Positions 11,221 to 24,190 of a DNA stretch of 64,000 bases are shown in pieces. This DNA comes from Phoebastria nigripes (Eukaryota; Chordata; Aves; Procellariiformes; Diomedeidae), in NCBI GenBank assembly GCA_035582835.1, contig JAYKAV010002408.1:57616-121615 (forward strand). The letters are read 5' to 3'. The notes below the pieces were generated by a model. It had not been told where the DNA came from, did no database searches, and saw only the letters and a program-made list of their open reading frames with translations. Position 1 is the stretch's first letter. Each line of letters opens with the position of its first letter. Both the position numbers and the translations under genes were made by a program.

Positions 11221-14200
11221 AGAGGTGAGGCTATCCTGCAGCTTTCTTGTCAGCCACCTGAAAAAGCCTCTCTGTTTCCCTAATTTGCTTAAATTCAGCA
11301 AATCTCAAGTAAAGAGTACAAGCCTGTTCACTTGGTACTGGGGGATCCTTGCATTGTGTTGACAAATACAAGATCTGCCCCTTGGATCAGTCATTATACA
11401 TGCTGCACTTTGTAGCAAACTGGGTAAGCCCTGCTCTGCTGGGGGTCTCCTGCCTGCATCGAGATTTTTTTTTTATTATTGTTTTTTAAAATCTTTGTGG
11501 ACTAATACTTTTTAGTTTCTCTTTTGATGGGGTGATTAAGATTACTCTCTTAAGATGACCACCAATAGGTGAGAGATATAAGACCATAAAAAGAAAACAA
11601 GATTAAAGGAAGTCATCAACTATGTTTCTCCCTGGACCATGTCAAGGTTTTGATGCTAAAAAGCTGCAGACTTTGTTCTCTTCCTTACGTCTTGGGAGAT
11701 CAGCTTTACGGACTTTAACTAACCTTAGCTGGGTATCCAGACAGAAGAGATTTCACATTAAGACTTGAGCAGCAACCTGCGTCCTGTATTGAATACTTAT
11801 GAGGAAACTGCTGACTGAGGTAGCCATAGCATCCTGTACCTCATGATGTTCACATTGATTTTCTGTATTTAGAGATACTAGAGAAAAACAAATAAGTCAA
11901 CTCAAGAGCCCTGGTTATTAGCTCATATCAGCTTAGGTATATACATGCACACAGTAGGTTATCTGAAGCAGGCCTCGCTATGTCAGTAATCAGATCACAC
12001 AGAATGTGCCTACAACACCTTTGTCCTGGGCCTGATCCAGAGCTTTAACTTGTAAGCATCCTTACGTGCTACTGTAGTGTGCAAATTATCAAGCAGCCAT
12101 GAACAGCATCTCAGCTGGAGATGGCAACTGACAACACAGTAACAGTAAGAAACAGCTTGTTCAGTCATCCATCAGTTGTATCTGACTGGGTGAACACTTG
12201 TCTACTCCAGCAGCCATTTACTTACAATTCATCGAAAGCATCTGTAGCAGTGATTTTTATGGAAAAGGACTAGCTGCAAATTATAGCAGAGAGACTATTC
12301 AAGAAACTACTCTTGCTCAGATGTTTCTTACTGCACCCAGGAATCCATTTCTGCCTCCCAGTCAAGTGTTTTACATGGCACACCGTGCTGAATAAAAAAG
12401 AGACCTCAAGCACATTAGGGAAGACAGACTTTTCTCAGGTTTTAGGGTTTTCCAAAGAATGAAATTTAACACCACCTAGGCTTGCTGGCTTAACAGTACA
12501 GCTAGGCAGTGATTTAACCATACAGACATGCCTACAGAAAATTCAATAATTAGTATAAGTTAGTCCCTGCAGCTTTCTTTCAAGAAAGAGACAAAGAGTT
12601 TTTTGCCTCCAGAACCCCACAGATTAAGTTATCCTGTTATTTCCAAAAGGTAGCTTTAAGTAGAATATTTCAGTAGTCTAGAAGAAAGTTTATAAAGTCT
12701 GCAGCAGATATGATGAAGTCTGTGTTCTGATTCTCCACAGAAAGCTTGTGAAGGAGTTGGCTAAAATAGAAGTACAGTGGGCATAGAAAGAGGAGTTAAT
12801 TAATATTTAAGATTTCAAAGCCAATTCATGAGTTTGAAACAAATCTACTTTCCACTCTATTCTTCTGTTCTCCATCTTATTTCATTGCTTTGGTGACTTA
12901 AAAAAAGGAAAAGAAAAAAATGACACAGAAGTTTTATTAAAATTATCTGAACTAACTTTGTTAAAAACTTTCCTCCACTAAAAGCCTGGCTTCAGTAGTA
13001 AAAAGAAGATTTTAGGCAAACCAGCAGATTTGATAGTTCTTCTATTAACCTACCTAAAATCTTTAAAAAAAAAAAAAAAATTGAAAGGGCTTATTTTGAG
13101 AAAAATACCTTTGAAAAGATATATATTTAAACAAACAAGCAAAAAAGCGCTGATCATTGCATTTTTGTCACTACGTACAAGAGAACGAAAAGCCTGATTG
13201 TACGAAAATCAGTAAGAACAGGTGGTCAATGTAAAACAATAATTTCAAATAGCCAAGTAGTACACAAATACTTATAAATGTCCTCTCTTTTGTGGGTCAG
13301 TTTCATGATCTCTACCTGTTGTAAGTAGCCACTGGTGGGACAAATGTAGAAGGATATAATTTTTGAACAGCCTGACTGCTCTACAACTTCTACCAAAAGT
13401 CAAAATAAACAAAACAATTGATTAAGTACTCCCTTTTCTGTTTTGCTCTAAAAGACCTGACTAGTTACTATTGTGTCCATTCTCTTTGTTAAGTCAGCAT
13501 GCTACGTTTTGCTTTAATGAATAAATCCTATTGCAGAGATGCTTAAAAGGTAAATCAGGACTTTGCATAACTGTGGGACACATAACTGCAGAATATCAGG
13601 AATAACCTATACAGCACCTGCATTCAAAACCCCTAGAAAGACAGCTTTGTAACACTAAGAACTGAGCACTATAGCAGACATTAAACCTGGAACCTGTAAC
13701 ACACACACATGCAAACAATCTGATCTTTTTTTCATGTTCCTGACTCTCTTCTCATTACCATCTATTTGCTACCCCTTCCCAATGTTTGTTCCTACTTGCA
13801 GACTATTAACAAAGCCATGGCAGCAATGGACAGTGAAGTCCCCTCTCTTCTTCCACTCCATCACAGTCCTAGTCCTTGCCCCATCCATTGTAGTTTGGTT
13901 CTGAGCACAGCTCACTCCAAATACTGACCAACTTGCTCATTTGATTTTCTCAGTTGCCAGGATCCAGAAACTACTGTACACTCACCTTTTTATCTTCTTT
14001 CTGCATTTCATATTTACCACTTTTTTCATCATGCAAGGCTGTTGTAGCTTGCTGCAATTCCTATTATACCTCTCACTTTGCCTATTTCTCTGCTACGCCT
14101 TTCCATTCTAAGCTAGCTGATGTCTCCCACAGTTTTTCCACTGGAATAGGAAAGTGTAGAATCAAACAGAACAGCAGTTGCTATGATATGTGTGTTAAAG

Positions 14201-15774
14201 ACATCAAACAGCAACCACAAATGTCTTCTTTTACCTCATTTAAGTTTTGTAAGTAGAAACAGAAAAATGTCAGTGTGGTTATGGAAAACTGTTATGCTAT
14301 GGGCAGAAAGACTGAAAGATCTCTCTGATATGAATCAACATACTCATCTTGTGATGAATTCTTTCAGTTACAGTATAATTAACACACTTTTTCTATGTTT
14401 TCTTTTTTTTTTCTTTGTAAGGAGGAGAAAAAAAGGTTTTCTAATATAAAGGATATGTTTTCTACTGTAAAGAAATATGATTTTGTTTAATTAAAACATC
14501 CTTATAAACATTGTCTGTAACATTAAAACCTCTTTTAGGATTTAAAAAAGAATTAAGATCAGAACATCTCACAAACTACNTTATCTCCTTTAATATGTTT
14601 CTAAAACAGAGATGAGAGCTGAAACAAAACAATAACTGCTCTGAGTCTTCAACATTTTACCTGCAGACTGAAAGCCTGCAGGAAGGAACGAGCTTAGAAG
14701 CAACACTAGGAATGCAGTTTCTACTGGACAGGAAGAGGAAGCCACTAATAAGTATGGGATTTGCCAGTGACACATAGGTTCCTATTAGATTCCCTTTTAG
14801 GAGATAACCGATCCAAAGCTCATCCTAAAATTAAAAGCCCTATCTGAACTGGGAAGAGGGGAAAGGACTAAAGCACACGATGTGGGATAACAAAATGAGT
14901 AGGATGACTATTTAGTGGCTAGATCTAGGTTGTTTGGTTGTTGTTTTGGTGGTTTTTTGTTTTTGTTTGGTTGGGGTTTTTTGTTTGTTTGGTTTGGTTT
15001 TTTGTTTTTTTTTTTTTTAAGCAGCAATAGTGTGCTTGAATCAGTGACACAGCTGGAAGACAAAAATCTCCCAAGTCAAAACTGCTTGTTCCCTTTCTGG
15101 CCAGCAGATGCTACATCCTCATTAAGGCATAACACATATCAGTGCTCTAAGCCATAATCTATTGATATAAAATAGCAAATTAAAAAAGACAGTATTGTTC
15201 CCATTTTGATCATGCCTGCAAACAAATCCAACCCAACATGTTTGTGTCAAGAGAATACTATATCCTAAGTAAATTCTTGCAAAGATGTAATTATGAAAAA
15301 GCCTCAATACATTTCATGTTAGTGCTTATTATTTTATCTTAAGTACTACTGCAATTAAAATTTCATTATCAGCTATCAATTGACCCATCCCTGAATATTT
15401 TGTAATAATTAAAGAATATCACCTCTCCTCCACTATAGCCTCTCCTCTTGAGTTGCATAAATGTGCCTATTTAAAACTGAAATACCTAATGGGAGCAATT
15501 AAAACTTTAACAAATCAAACATTTAGCAAAAAGTCCAAAACAGCAATCAAAAAAAGCAACTAGCCAACCTCCTCTCTTTTTATATAGTTTCCTTCTAAAT
15601 CCAATAGCAAAGCCTGGGACACATGCAGGAAATCAATTAATTTGCTACTGTGTCTTTGCAGGGATTCATTAGCAGGCAAAGGAAAAATAGCAGCCGGTAC
15701 AGGACATACAATTGCTGCCTGAATTGCTAACCAGAAGAATTTGAGCTGACAAAGAAAAATTGACTTCTAGCTGG
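11221..15774. other. Unassigned AT-rich noncoding DNA
   Basis: About 4.5 kb with no supported gene. Mononucleotide A runs occur near 12900 and 13064-13080. A keto-skewed T/G tract occupies 14926-15020 and underlies a meaningless Phe/Gly-rich frame. The 100-codon frame at 13954-14256 and the 88-codon frame after it have no recognisable domain. Confidence 0.55.
14926..15020. repeat. T/G low-complexity (keto-skewed) tract
   Basis: About 95 bp made almost only of T and G (GTTTGGTTG / TTTTTTGTTTGTTTGG units) ending in a 14-T run. It is the strand-mirror of the A/C tracts elsewhere in the window (829-1016, 29205-29270, 43279-43336, 61242-61284). Confidence 0.85.
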
Positions 15775-15838
15775 GTTTTCCTATTGGTTTTCTATTCTTG
15801 CCTAGTTAACTTTAATAATAGCTAACCAATAGGAAAAC
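15775..15838. repeat. Perfect 15-bp inverted repeat with CCAAT cores
   Basis: Arm 1 (15775-15789) is GTTTTCCTATTGGTT and arm 2 (15824-15838) is its exact reverse complement, with a 34-nt loop. Each arm carries an ATTGG/CCAAT core, the recognition core of NF-Y-type factors, in divergent orientation. It could be a small palindrome, part of a conserved regulatory element, or the remnant of an inverted-repeat transposon; no target duplication is seen. Confidence 0.75.
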
Positions 15839-18800
15839 AAAACAGCAGGAGAGGGTATTTCCTGTGAGTCAAATCAATCTCTACTGAAGCGGTAGCCACT
15901 GCCTGCCCCAATCCCAGGCACCAGAATGCTCAGGGACTGAAAAATAAAACATCAAAGTTAAAAGCTATATGGCATATCCAAAAGGTTAGTCATGTCTAAT
16001 CTCTTCTGTTGCTGAAGCATGAGTAATATGCTGATATCAAAGTAACCTTCATAAACATGAGTTCTGATTATTTTAAGTTCCATCCTTCAAATATAGTCTT
16101 CAACCCAGCCTCAGGTTGTTACAGCTCTTAAAATAACTGAAGAATCCTGCAAAAGTTTCAAACAAAGGAATCTGAGTGCCCTTCGCAATTCAATCAGCTT
16201 CCTCAGTGACTCCTGTACAGCTGAAGTCTCCTGTGGCTTTTGTTTGAAATCTGGTATACCAAGTATCCATTTTGGAATATGAGATTGGTGTTCAAAGTTG
16301 AGGTTTTGTCGAGCAGAGAAAGAAAGAACAAACAAAAAGAAAAAACAAAGCCCCCTCAGAATTTTAACACACAGAATAGTTTATCATTTTACCTTTAGAT
16401 TAACAGTAATAGAGAAAAAAAAAAAAAAAAGAACTGTTTTCTTAGCAGAAGGAAAAATCTGAGTGGGCGCATAAAACGAAATAAAAAAAATCAGAATTAA
16501 GAACGATTCAAAACTAGCAGAGGCTGATTCAAAATCATATCCTACCAAAACTGCTCAAAAACTTATAGTTACATTGACACAAGGGATATTCACATTGCTA
16601 GTGAGGGAGGGGCTTTCGAGATGCTATGAGGATATCTTCCCTGCTCCAGGAAAGAGAAAGGTCTTGGCTAGGAGAAACTGAGACAACAGATGCCAAATAT
16701 CCTGCTTTGCTATCCAGCAAGCAGCAGCTGACACTATCTGTTCTAAGCTCTCCTCTTTCTTTCATGAACAGAAGTACAAACAATGATGGATTACATTGTA
16801 TTTAGAATTAAACTCTGCATCTGGATTCAGATTAAGCTTCTTTTCTTCCTTGCCTTTAAGCATGTTTAATATTGTGGGTGGTATGGAACCAAGTGACCAA
16901 CCATTAGTCAGCCTATAGTGATAGGTTATTTCTTTGATACAGTATCTTCCAGCAGCTCCCTATTTCAGCTTCATATTTCAGTTGTTTGGCTGTTTTCACA
17001 TAAAAGACGGTGCTTCACTAATCTCGTTTGGATGTCCAGGAAGGATATTTGAGCTAAAGCTGCTATCGATTTGAATTTAAGTTTAGAAAACTGCACAGAA
17101 CTAATAGAAAGGAGTGCAGCTTCTTAGATGAGAGCACCTGAAGAAGAAACCAGTAATTCTCTATACATCCACCACTAGGATGCTGTTGTACTTTGTCTGC
17201 GGTAAGGGTAATGACACTGGAGAGGTAGCATCAGTTAAAATCTTCACTGAAACAATCTGCTTGTTATTGTATAATCCAGTTAGAAACTACTTATTGCATT
17301 ACCTTTGGCTTCTACAGTTAGTTTCATTACGGTGCCAATATCTGCATTTCTCTGTTTCCAATAAATACAGCTAGCATGCTATCTGTCCTCTTAACGAGGG
17401 TCACTAGACAATATTTGTATCCCATTTTCAGTTTGTTTTTTAACTGTGCTAATGTTTCCATTGTTCTGGTGAAATTTTCCATGTTGGCAATGTGCCTCAG
17501 AAAAGGTATTTTAGGAAGCTTAAGCCAAAAATCAGTCAGTCATGTCTAAGAATGAAAATGGGTGCAACTATTTATTTTTCTCATTTAGAAAAAAAGTCTG
17601 TTCAAGTGTGCAGCTGATAGTCTTTAGCATCTCTGCACATCTGTGCAGAAAATAAAAATCTATCCAATGGAAAAATAAAAAGAACCCAACAACACTAGCT
17701 CTGATATTATCATAGATTGTATCATAATGTATACACATAACAGGAGAGAATTATGATTATTTGCATAATGCAACATCACTTTTTAGATTTTTCTGGCCTT
17801 TTACTGCTTGGCTTAGCAACTTTACTGTTCTTTTGCATAGTGTTTATTTCTAATAATTACCCCTTGCTACAAAAATGTTAGGCTTTTGGGTTGGTTCCAT
17901 TTGGTTTGGAAATTGTGGAAAAAAATTAACAGGGTTATTCTCAGAGTGATTCATTTATTTACTGACACATACTCAAAGTCCCATTTCTCTCAATAGCAGT
18001 ATAAACATGCAGAATGAATGCACTCACAAGGCTCCCATGTCAACCTTTTCCTCCTTCAGCTAGCTACACAGTTTTCTGCCTCTTCATCTCTGTTTCTTTA
18101 AAAAAAAAAAAAAAAAAATCCATAATCCTCTATTCTCTTTCACCTTCCATATAGTTTATTACACTGAAAATCATTCTTTGGTCACTTTATGCTATGTACA
18201 CACCCAATTCCTGAAACTGTGAACTCATCATTTGTAGATCTTACAAATATAAGATTACATTTTTGCAGACAATTTTATGTAAGCAGTTTAAAAACCAGCT
18301 GGTAATTCTAAGGTGTTTAGCTGAAAATGCATGAATTTTCACTGGACACACAAGAAGTCCGCTTTGAAAATGGGATCTTTTAAGATGTCTCAAGCTGAGC
18401 CTTGAAATTAACCTGTTATTTTGAAAAAACTAGCCTGCATATGACAACCTTCAAAGTCTTTGTTACAGTACTAATGCCAACACCGTTTTGGAAATTTAGA
18501 ATGCAGTGAGTTGGAGTGGTGGAAGACCCAGAAAGACTCATTATAAATCTAGAAAGGTTTCTCAGGCATCATGTGCCCTCACCTTTGTGGGAGGCATACA
18601 TGAAGATTAACAAGAAAATATGTTATGCCGTCTCAGACGGCAGCAGGGAGCACAATAATGGTTGAAGTGAGCATCAGATGTATTTTTGAAAGGGAAGATG
18701 AGAACTGAATAGGTACTTCAGGAAGAAGCAGCAAGAGATTTAGGGACAAGTTAGAGTTTGCCAAATTCAGTTCATTCCCCTGTCCGAAGAATAAAATGGG

Positions 18801-19225
18801 AAATAACACTTAAGCTACTTGAAAAATTCTAGTTTCCCTGATAAATCACATATCTAGACAAATACCCAATTAAACGATTCACTGAAATAAAATATGTCTC
18901 TCTCTTTTTTTTCTATTGCTCTAATATTTCATTTTATAGTCTCGGTAACATTTTCAGGTGTGTAGTTACTGCAGAAGGATTACACATTTAATCTAAAGTC
19001 ATAACTGAAAACTCATCACCGGAAACCAAGGCCAGGAACACTTCTGACTGCCAGGGAACAAGACAGAGCTTGGATTCTTGAGAGCCTCTAGCAGTATGCA
19101 TAGATGTCACTCTTTTATACAAAGGGAATAGTAAATGAAGGTTCACAATTAGAGCTATCTTGGTAACAAGCTTTTTATTTCCTAACCCTCTTATCACCTA
19201 CCTATCTGGATTATAAAAATGTAAT
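15839..19225. other. Unassigned AT-rich noncoding DNA
   Basis: No supported gene or classified repeat. A runs occur at about 16414-16430 and 18100-18117. Short open frames of 60-75 codons are uninformative. Confidence 0.55.
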
Positions 19226-19821
19226 CACTTTGTGCTGGTTTTGGCTGGGATAGAGTTAATTTTCTTCATAGTAGCTAGTATGGGGCTATGTTTTGGATTT
19301 GTGCTGAAAACAGCGTGGCTAACACAGGGATGTTTTCGTTATTGCTGAGCAGGGCTTACAGAGTCAAGGCCTTTTCTGCTCCTCACACTACCCCACCAGC
19401 GAGTAGGCTGGGGGTGCACAAGAAGCTGGGAGGGGACACGGCTGGGACAGCTGACCCCAGCTGACCAAAGGGATATTCCACACCATATGACGCCATGGCT
19501 CAGCATACAAAGCTGGGGGAAGAAGGCGGCAGAGGGAGGACGTTCGAAGTGATGGCGTTTGTCTTCCCAAGACATGATGGAGCCCTGCTTTCCTGGAGAT
19601 GGCTGAACACCTGCCTGCCGATGGGAAGGAGTGAATGAATTCCTTGTTTTGCTTTGCTTGCGTGCGCGGCTTTTGCTTTCCCTATTAAACTGTCTTTATC
19701 TCAACCCATGAGTTTTCTCACTTTTACCCTTCCGATTCTCTCCCCCATCCCACTGGAGGGGGAGTGAGCAAGCGGCTGTGTGGTGCTTAGTTACCGGCTG
19801 AGGTTAAGCCACGACACACTT
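19226..19821 (+). mobile_element. Solo LTR, avian ERVL-like, with 5-bp TSD
   Basis: The LTR proper spans 19231-19816 (586 bp), starting TGTGCTGGTTTTGGCTGGGA and ending CCACGACA, so it has TG...CA termini. The pentamer CACTT flanks it at 19226-19230 and 19817-19821, a perfect 5-bp target duplication, the usual size for ERVL-type insertions. A poly(A) signal ATTAAA lies at 19684-19689, which sets + orientation with U3 at the left. No internal gag/pol sequence adjoins, so it is a solo LTR left by recombination between two LTRs. The family type is recognised from the well-known start and the GAGGGGGAGTGAGCAAGCGG-type 3' part; the exact subfamily cannot be assigned. Confidence 0.93.
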
Positions 19822-22800
19822 CTCCATATTATTTTTCCCTGTTCGTTCCTGGTGGCAATGCCTGTACAGTTTGGTAGACTATAGGCATAGAAGAAGGCTC
19901 AAGAACAGTATTTGGTAGGTCCCACTCTACATATATACTTCTGCCCACAAATCATCTGTGTTTCATTGCTGCATGACCACCTGATCTCAAGGCAGCTGGA
20001 ACGTACGCACCACAGGCACCCTTGCTGTTGTTCCTCACGACATCACACTCCTTAAAAAAGATCCTTCAGCCAACTTGTCTCAACTACATCTCCTACGTAA
20101 TGTCTCTGCAAGACACCATACCTGGTGGCAGACTTGGTAGAGCACGTACATCTGTACCTACCCTACCTAGAAAGCAATCCAAAGCCAAGCCGTGGAACTG
20201 AACCGACTCAGGCTTTCTTCCTGACACAGCTTGTTTCTTGTATTGAAGCCTGTGGATGCAGATAAGCAGGCTGAACATCACATAAGGTTCAGCCATAGCA
20301 CAAGTTGTTCTGGAAATTTTAACTGTAACACAGAGGGTGAACAAGTACAGAACAAGCACAGTGAGAATAAGAGAAGAGAGAAAACAGCAGGGAGAGAAAG
20401 AGGGACGGGAAATATACATATCCTCAGATATGCAGGAACAGAATAGAAGAATGAAGAGGTATTCAAAATACATCTCTGAATTACAACTAGACTAAAGAGA
20501 CTAATAATACCTGCAGAACCTGAAGTCACGATTTGCACAGATCTGTTACAACACTATACAAACAAGCCTTGCCAAGGAACCACTACGCTAGCTAGAGCTG
20601 AACAGCTGTGTTTTTGTTGCCACAGACAGATGTGAGTGAACTCCTAGCAGCAGATTACCCATCTTACCTATCAATCAGCCACTTTCCATGAGTTTGAACA
20701 AAGGTACCTGATCTTGTTGTTGTCACAGCATTGTTCCACCCTGTCAAACTATGCTTTCCTGACTGCTTTCAGATCCAAGAGCTATGCAACAGGGCAATAT
20801 GGAACTGCAGCAATGAGGGTATTCTTTGCAAAAATTATTTGCTTGATGTAAACAGATTTGTACTTCAAGCCACGCGCTGTATCTGTCTTCCCCCCCCCTC
20901 CCCAGAGGATTTAACTTCCCCCTACGCCTCCCCCCCCCCCCCCCCCCATTGCAGCACATTACCAAAATGCAGAAGTCAATTATTATATCTAATCCCACAC
21001 ACTCTCCATACAGGACATAGGATCACAAAGAGAAATGTTCAGAACTTCAGAAACATCAGACAGCTTTTAATCCTTATTTAGTTCCTTTCTGTATGTATGT
21101 TATGACTCCATTTTTTAATTACAAACTACTTATTTTCCACAAGATCCCTGCTTAAATCAGAAACTCAGAAAGGATAGCAATTGCTTCCTGGTTGACTAAT
21201 CAATATTTTGCTTCCTATTCATCACTCATTTTGTGACCTCAAACTTTATTAACTACCTGATGTTCAGGCTCTGCTATGAAGACAGATTTATTAATTCCCT
21301 TAATAGATTTTTCTATAACCCTCATTATTCTGGCATCCACGTACTTCACAAAAATAATAATGGCTACAAAAACTCATGAGATGAAAAAATATTTATCCCA
21401 TTTTACAGACATAGAACTGAGGAAAAGAAAAAGTAAGATGTGTAGGACTTCAGACACCTAGAACCAGATTTTTCAGAGTAACTGATTTCAGGTAAGTATT
21501 CATATCTGTATAGAACATGCCTTGTCTCTCCATATGGTTACATTGAACAGTCTTACCTCCAGCCCTTGCAACTACTCTACCATTACATGAAGACCAGCTT
21601 TATTATTCCAGTATGGCAAAGTAATTGTACCAGATCATGTCTGATTCTTATGGTTATTTTCTCCGTAGGTTCTTGAGTGATTAATAAAATATCTGACCTT
21701 ATGGTATAGCCTCTCACTGGAAGCACTGGTTTATGATTCCCATCCTGAACTGTACCGGTCACCTACTTCCACAGACCCTGCAAGCCCTCAGAGTTCCATC
21801 CTGACAGCAAGTTTTGCTGATGATAACCTTTTTCCTGAATGTTTTAGGAAACTCAGTTTTAAAAATTCAAGAAGTACCCTGAGGAAGAAAAAGAAAGCAA
21901 CTTTATTAATTTGAAATATTCACCCTTCTCTCTCACCCCCTTAAAGAAAAGGGGGCATAAAAGAGAGAAGCTAAATATAGCATAGTAATTCAGAAGAAAC
22001 TAACTACTGCTGCTGAATGGCAGGCAGAACTAATACAAAAAACCTCCATTTATCTATGGTACTAAAAGATTCCTTTTATTCCCCAAAAGGAATAGCCAAA
22101 GTTATATCAAGATATTCTTCCTTTCCCCCTTCCCCATACTCCTAAAAGAAAACACATTTGAGAAGAGGTGAGTTAAGCAAGCATACCACTACCTCAGTGA
22201 ATAGACAGAAGTCAGAGTTGTCACCTGCTAGATTCTTTCACCAACTTCTCCTTTCCCTTCCTTTTANAGCTAATTTTAGTTCTTCAGTTGGAGTTAGTAT
22301 GTACATGCCTTACACTGGGTTCATCAGACCTCACTGTCTGTAAATAAGGTACCTCACTTAAGTTAATTGCTAGACTGTACATAATCAAGAGCTGTCAGAC
22401 TCAAACACTTTCTTCAGGACAGGATAAGTCAACATCTAGAACTACATACTCATTGACTACACAGCCTAGATATCCAGGCTTCAACTTAGAACACTGAAGA
22501 CAGAAGAGATAAACATGCCAACTTACTTTCAAAGTATAAGCACTCAGATCATAGGCAAGCCTGAAGTATTAGCAGCTATATTTCAAGCCAAAAAGCACCG
22601 CTAAAAAATGTGGACATACTCAGAACTATAAAATGAAGCAGCCTTCTTTAATCCAGGCAACGTGAGAAAAACGAACAGCCCCTAGTTAAATTTTCACAAA
22701 ACTTTCATAGGCGATGCCCATTTTAAAAGAACAGCTGTTCCTGAACATTAACCTAGTCACAAACAATTCATTTTCCCCACCTTTTAGGTTAACAAACCTT

Positions 22801-23989
22801 TTCTTCTGCTCATCAAGTCAGTCCCCTCTAGCCTCCTTAAACTAAAGGAGAGAAATACCAATAACAGTAGAGAAATCCTCTAGTCACTGCAGCAACAGCA
22901 AATATAATGATTTCTAGGAGCCTGGTCTGAGCAAAGGCCTGTTAAAAACAGAACAGCACAGGTGTGCCAGTAGCAGAGCTAATGAGCAGCACATGTTTCC
23001 AGTTTAAACCCTTAATTTAAAGCCTCTTCTGAGCCAGGAAAATCTTGGGAATGGAGATAACAGGCAATCAGTGACCCTGTCAGCCTAAAAAAAATCAAGA
23101 TTTGAATTCAGTTTTATTGCTAGTATACTGCCAGGTCAGTACTTACTGGGTGTTTTTTATTTATTCCATGGAGAAAAAGTGATGCTTTTATAGTCACATC
23201 ATCTAGAAAGAATTTCTGAGAGTAACAGAATGAAGAAAGGCTTTGAATTGTTGTGCACAGTCATACTGCTTTACCTTATACTATATCTCATTAACTTGCT
23301 TTACCTAGAGTCTGAGAACAGCATTAGGGTAATAGTTAGAGACTGAATAAAGTTTATCTTGCATGTACTTGTTAATTGTCCCGTCTTGGGCTTAACCCAT
23401 GCCACTAAATTCCATGCCAAAGTGATTACAAGCTTATTCAGGTGATCAGAAGAGATCTGGTCTTGTTCCACTCGTGCACAGACAGCTAAAGGTCTAGCGG
23501 CTTTCTGCCTGCTTAGCTCCTCACTTTGCGCTTTTACACAGCAGCTTCTGATAATGAAGGGAAAGCACATCAGCAACCCACTGTGACAGAGAACCTTAAA
23601 CAGTAATTAATAGGCGACTGCTCCCAGCCCCTTCTGCTTTGTCCTTTTAGAGATGGGGAGGAAAGGATGGAGTACAGACTGATGAAGGAACAGGAAAACA
23701 CGGAGACAAGAGAGAAAAGCGGAGACAAATAAAATCTAAGAGCCCTCCCAAAGCAGGAGGAAGCATCCACATATATGATATCCGTCACCTTGTCTAAAGT
23801 ACCTTTGTCCTGCATCAAGGGCTTTGACAGTACAGAATTAAAGCCTTTTCCTAAAGACACCAGAATTGTTTCTACAAAGGAACAGGAGATTTTGGAAAGA
23901 AGGTCTCCACATGATGGAAGGAACATTTTACATCTGGAAACATCTCTATACCTTCCTACTCCTAGCCTCCCCAACTACTGCCAAGTGGA
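19822..23989. other. Unassigned noncoding DNA
   Basis: About 4.2 kb without a supported gene. The 126-codon minus frame (20093-20473) and 116-codon plus frame (20731-21081) lack any recognisable domain; the latter runs through a C-rich tract. A purine-rich stretch occupies about 20360-20410. Confidence 0.55.
20890..20947. repeat. C-rich tract with C18
   Basis: Two C-rich segments (about 20889-20903, and an 18-C run at 20930-20947) lie 30 bp apart. The minus strand is correspondingly G-rich. Length is likely polymorphic or unreliable in the assembly. Confidence 0.85.
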
Positions 23990-24190
23990 AAGAACCGCCA
24001 AAGTCGAATTGCAACAAGAAGAGCCTCCTGGGTGCAGGTGGAACCTCTGCCTGATTAGAAGAGGGGCCTCCAGGAAAACTCTGCTCGAATGCCCTTGGCG
24101 GGTCTTGCCCGGCGCGGCAGCACAGAGCCGCTCCCACTCTGCGGGCGTTTGCTGCCTCCTGCTGCCCAGCGTTTGGGATGGCTTTCTAAT
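23990..24190. other. Small GC-rich, CpG-bearing patch
   Basis: Roughly 200 bp stand out from the AT-rich surroundings; the densest part (24085-24150) includes GGCGGGTCTTGCCCGGCGCG. A 151-codon plus frame (23775-24230) overlaps it, but composition alone explains its length and I see no domain. It could be an eroded LTR, a small CpG island, or an exon that I do not recognise. Confidence 0.4.

Noticed and set aside
20093..20473. 126-codon minus-strand frame with hydrophobic N-terminal part
   Set aside because: The hydrophobicity comes from T-rich antisense of a purine-rich stretch; no family features.
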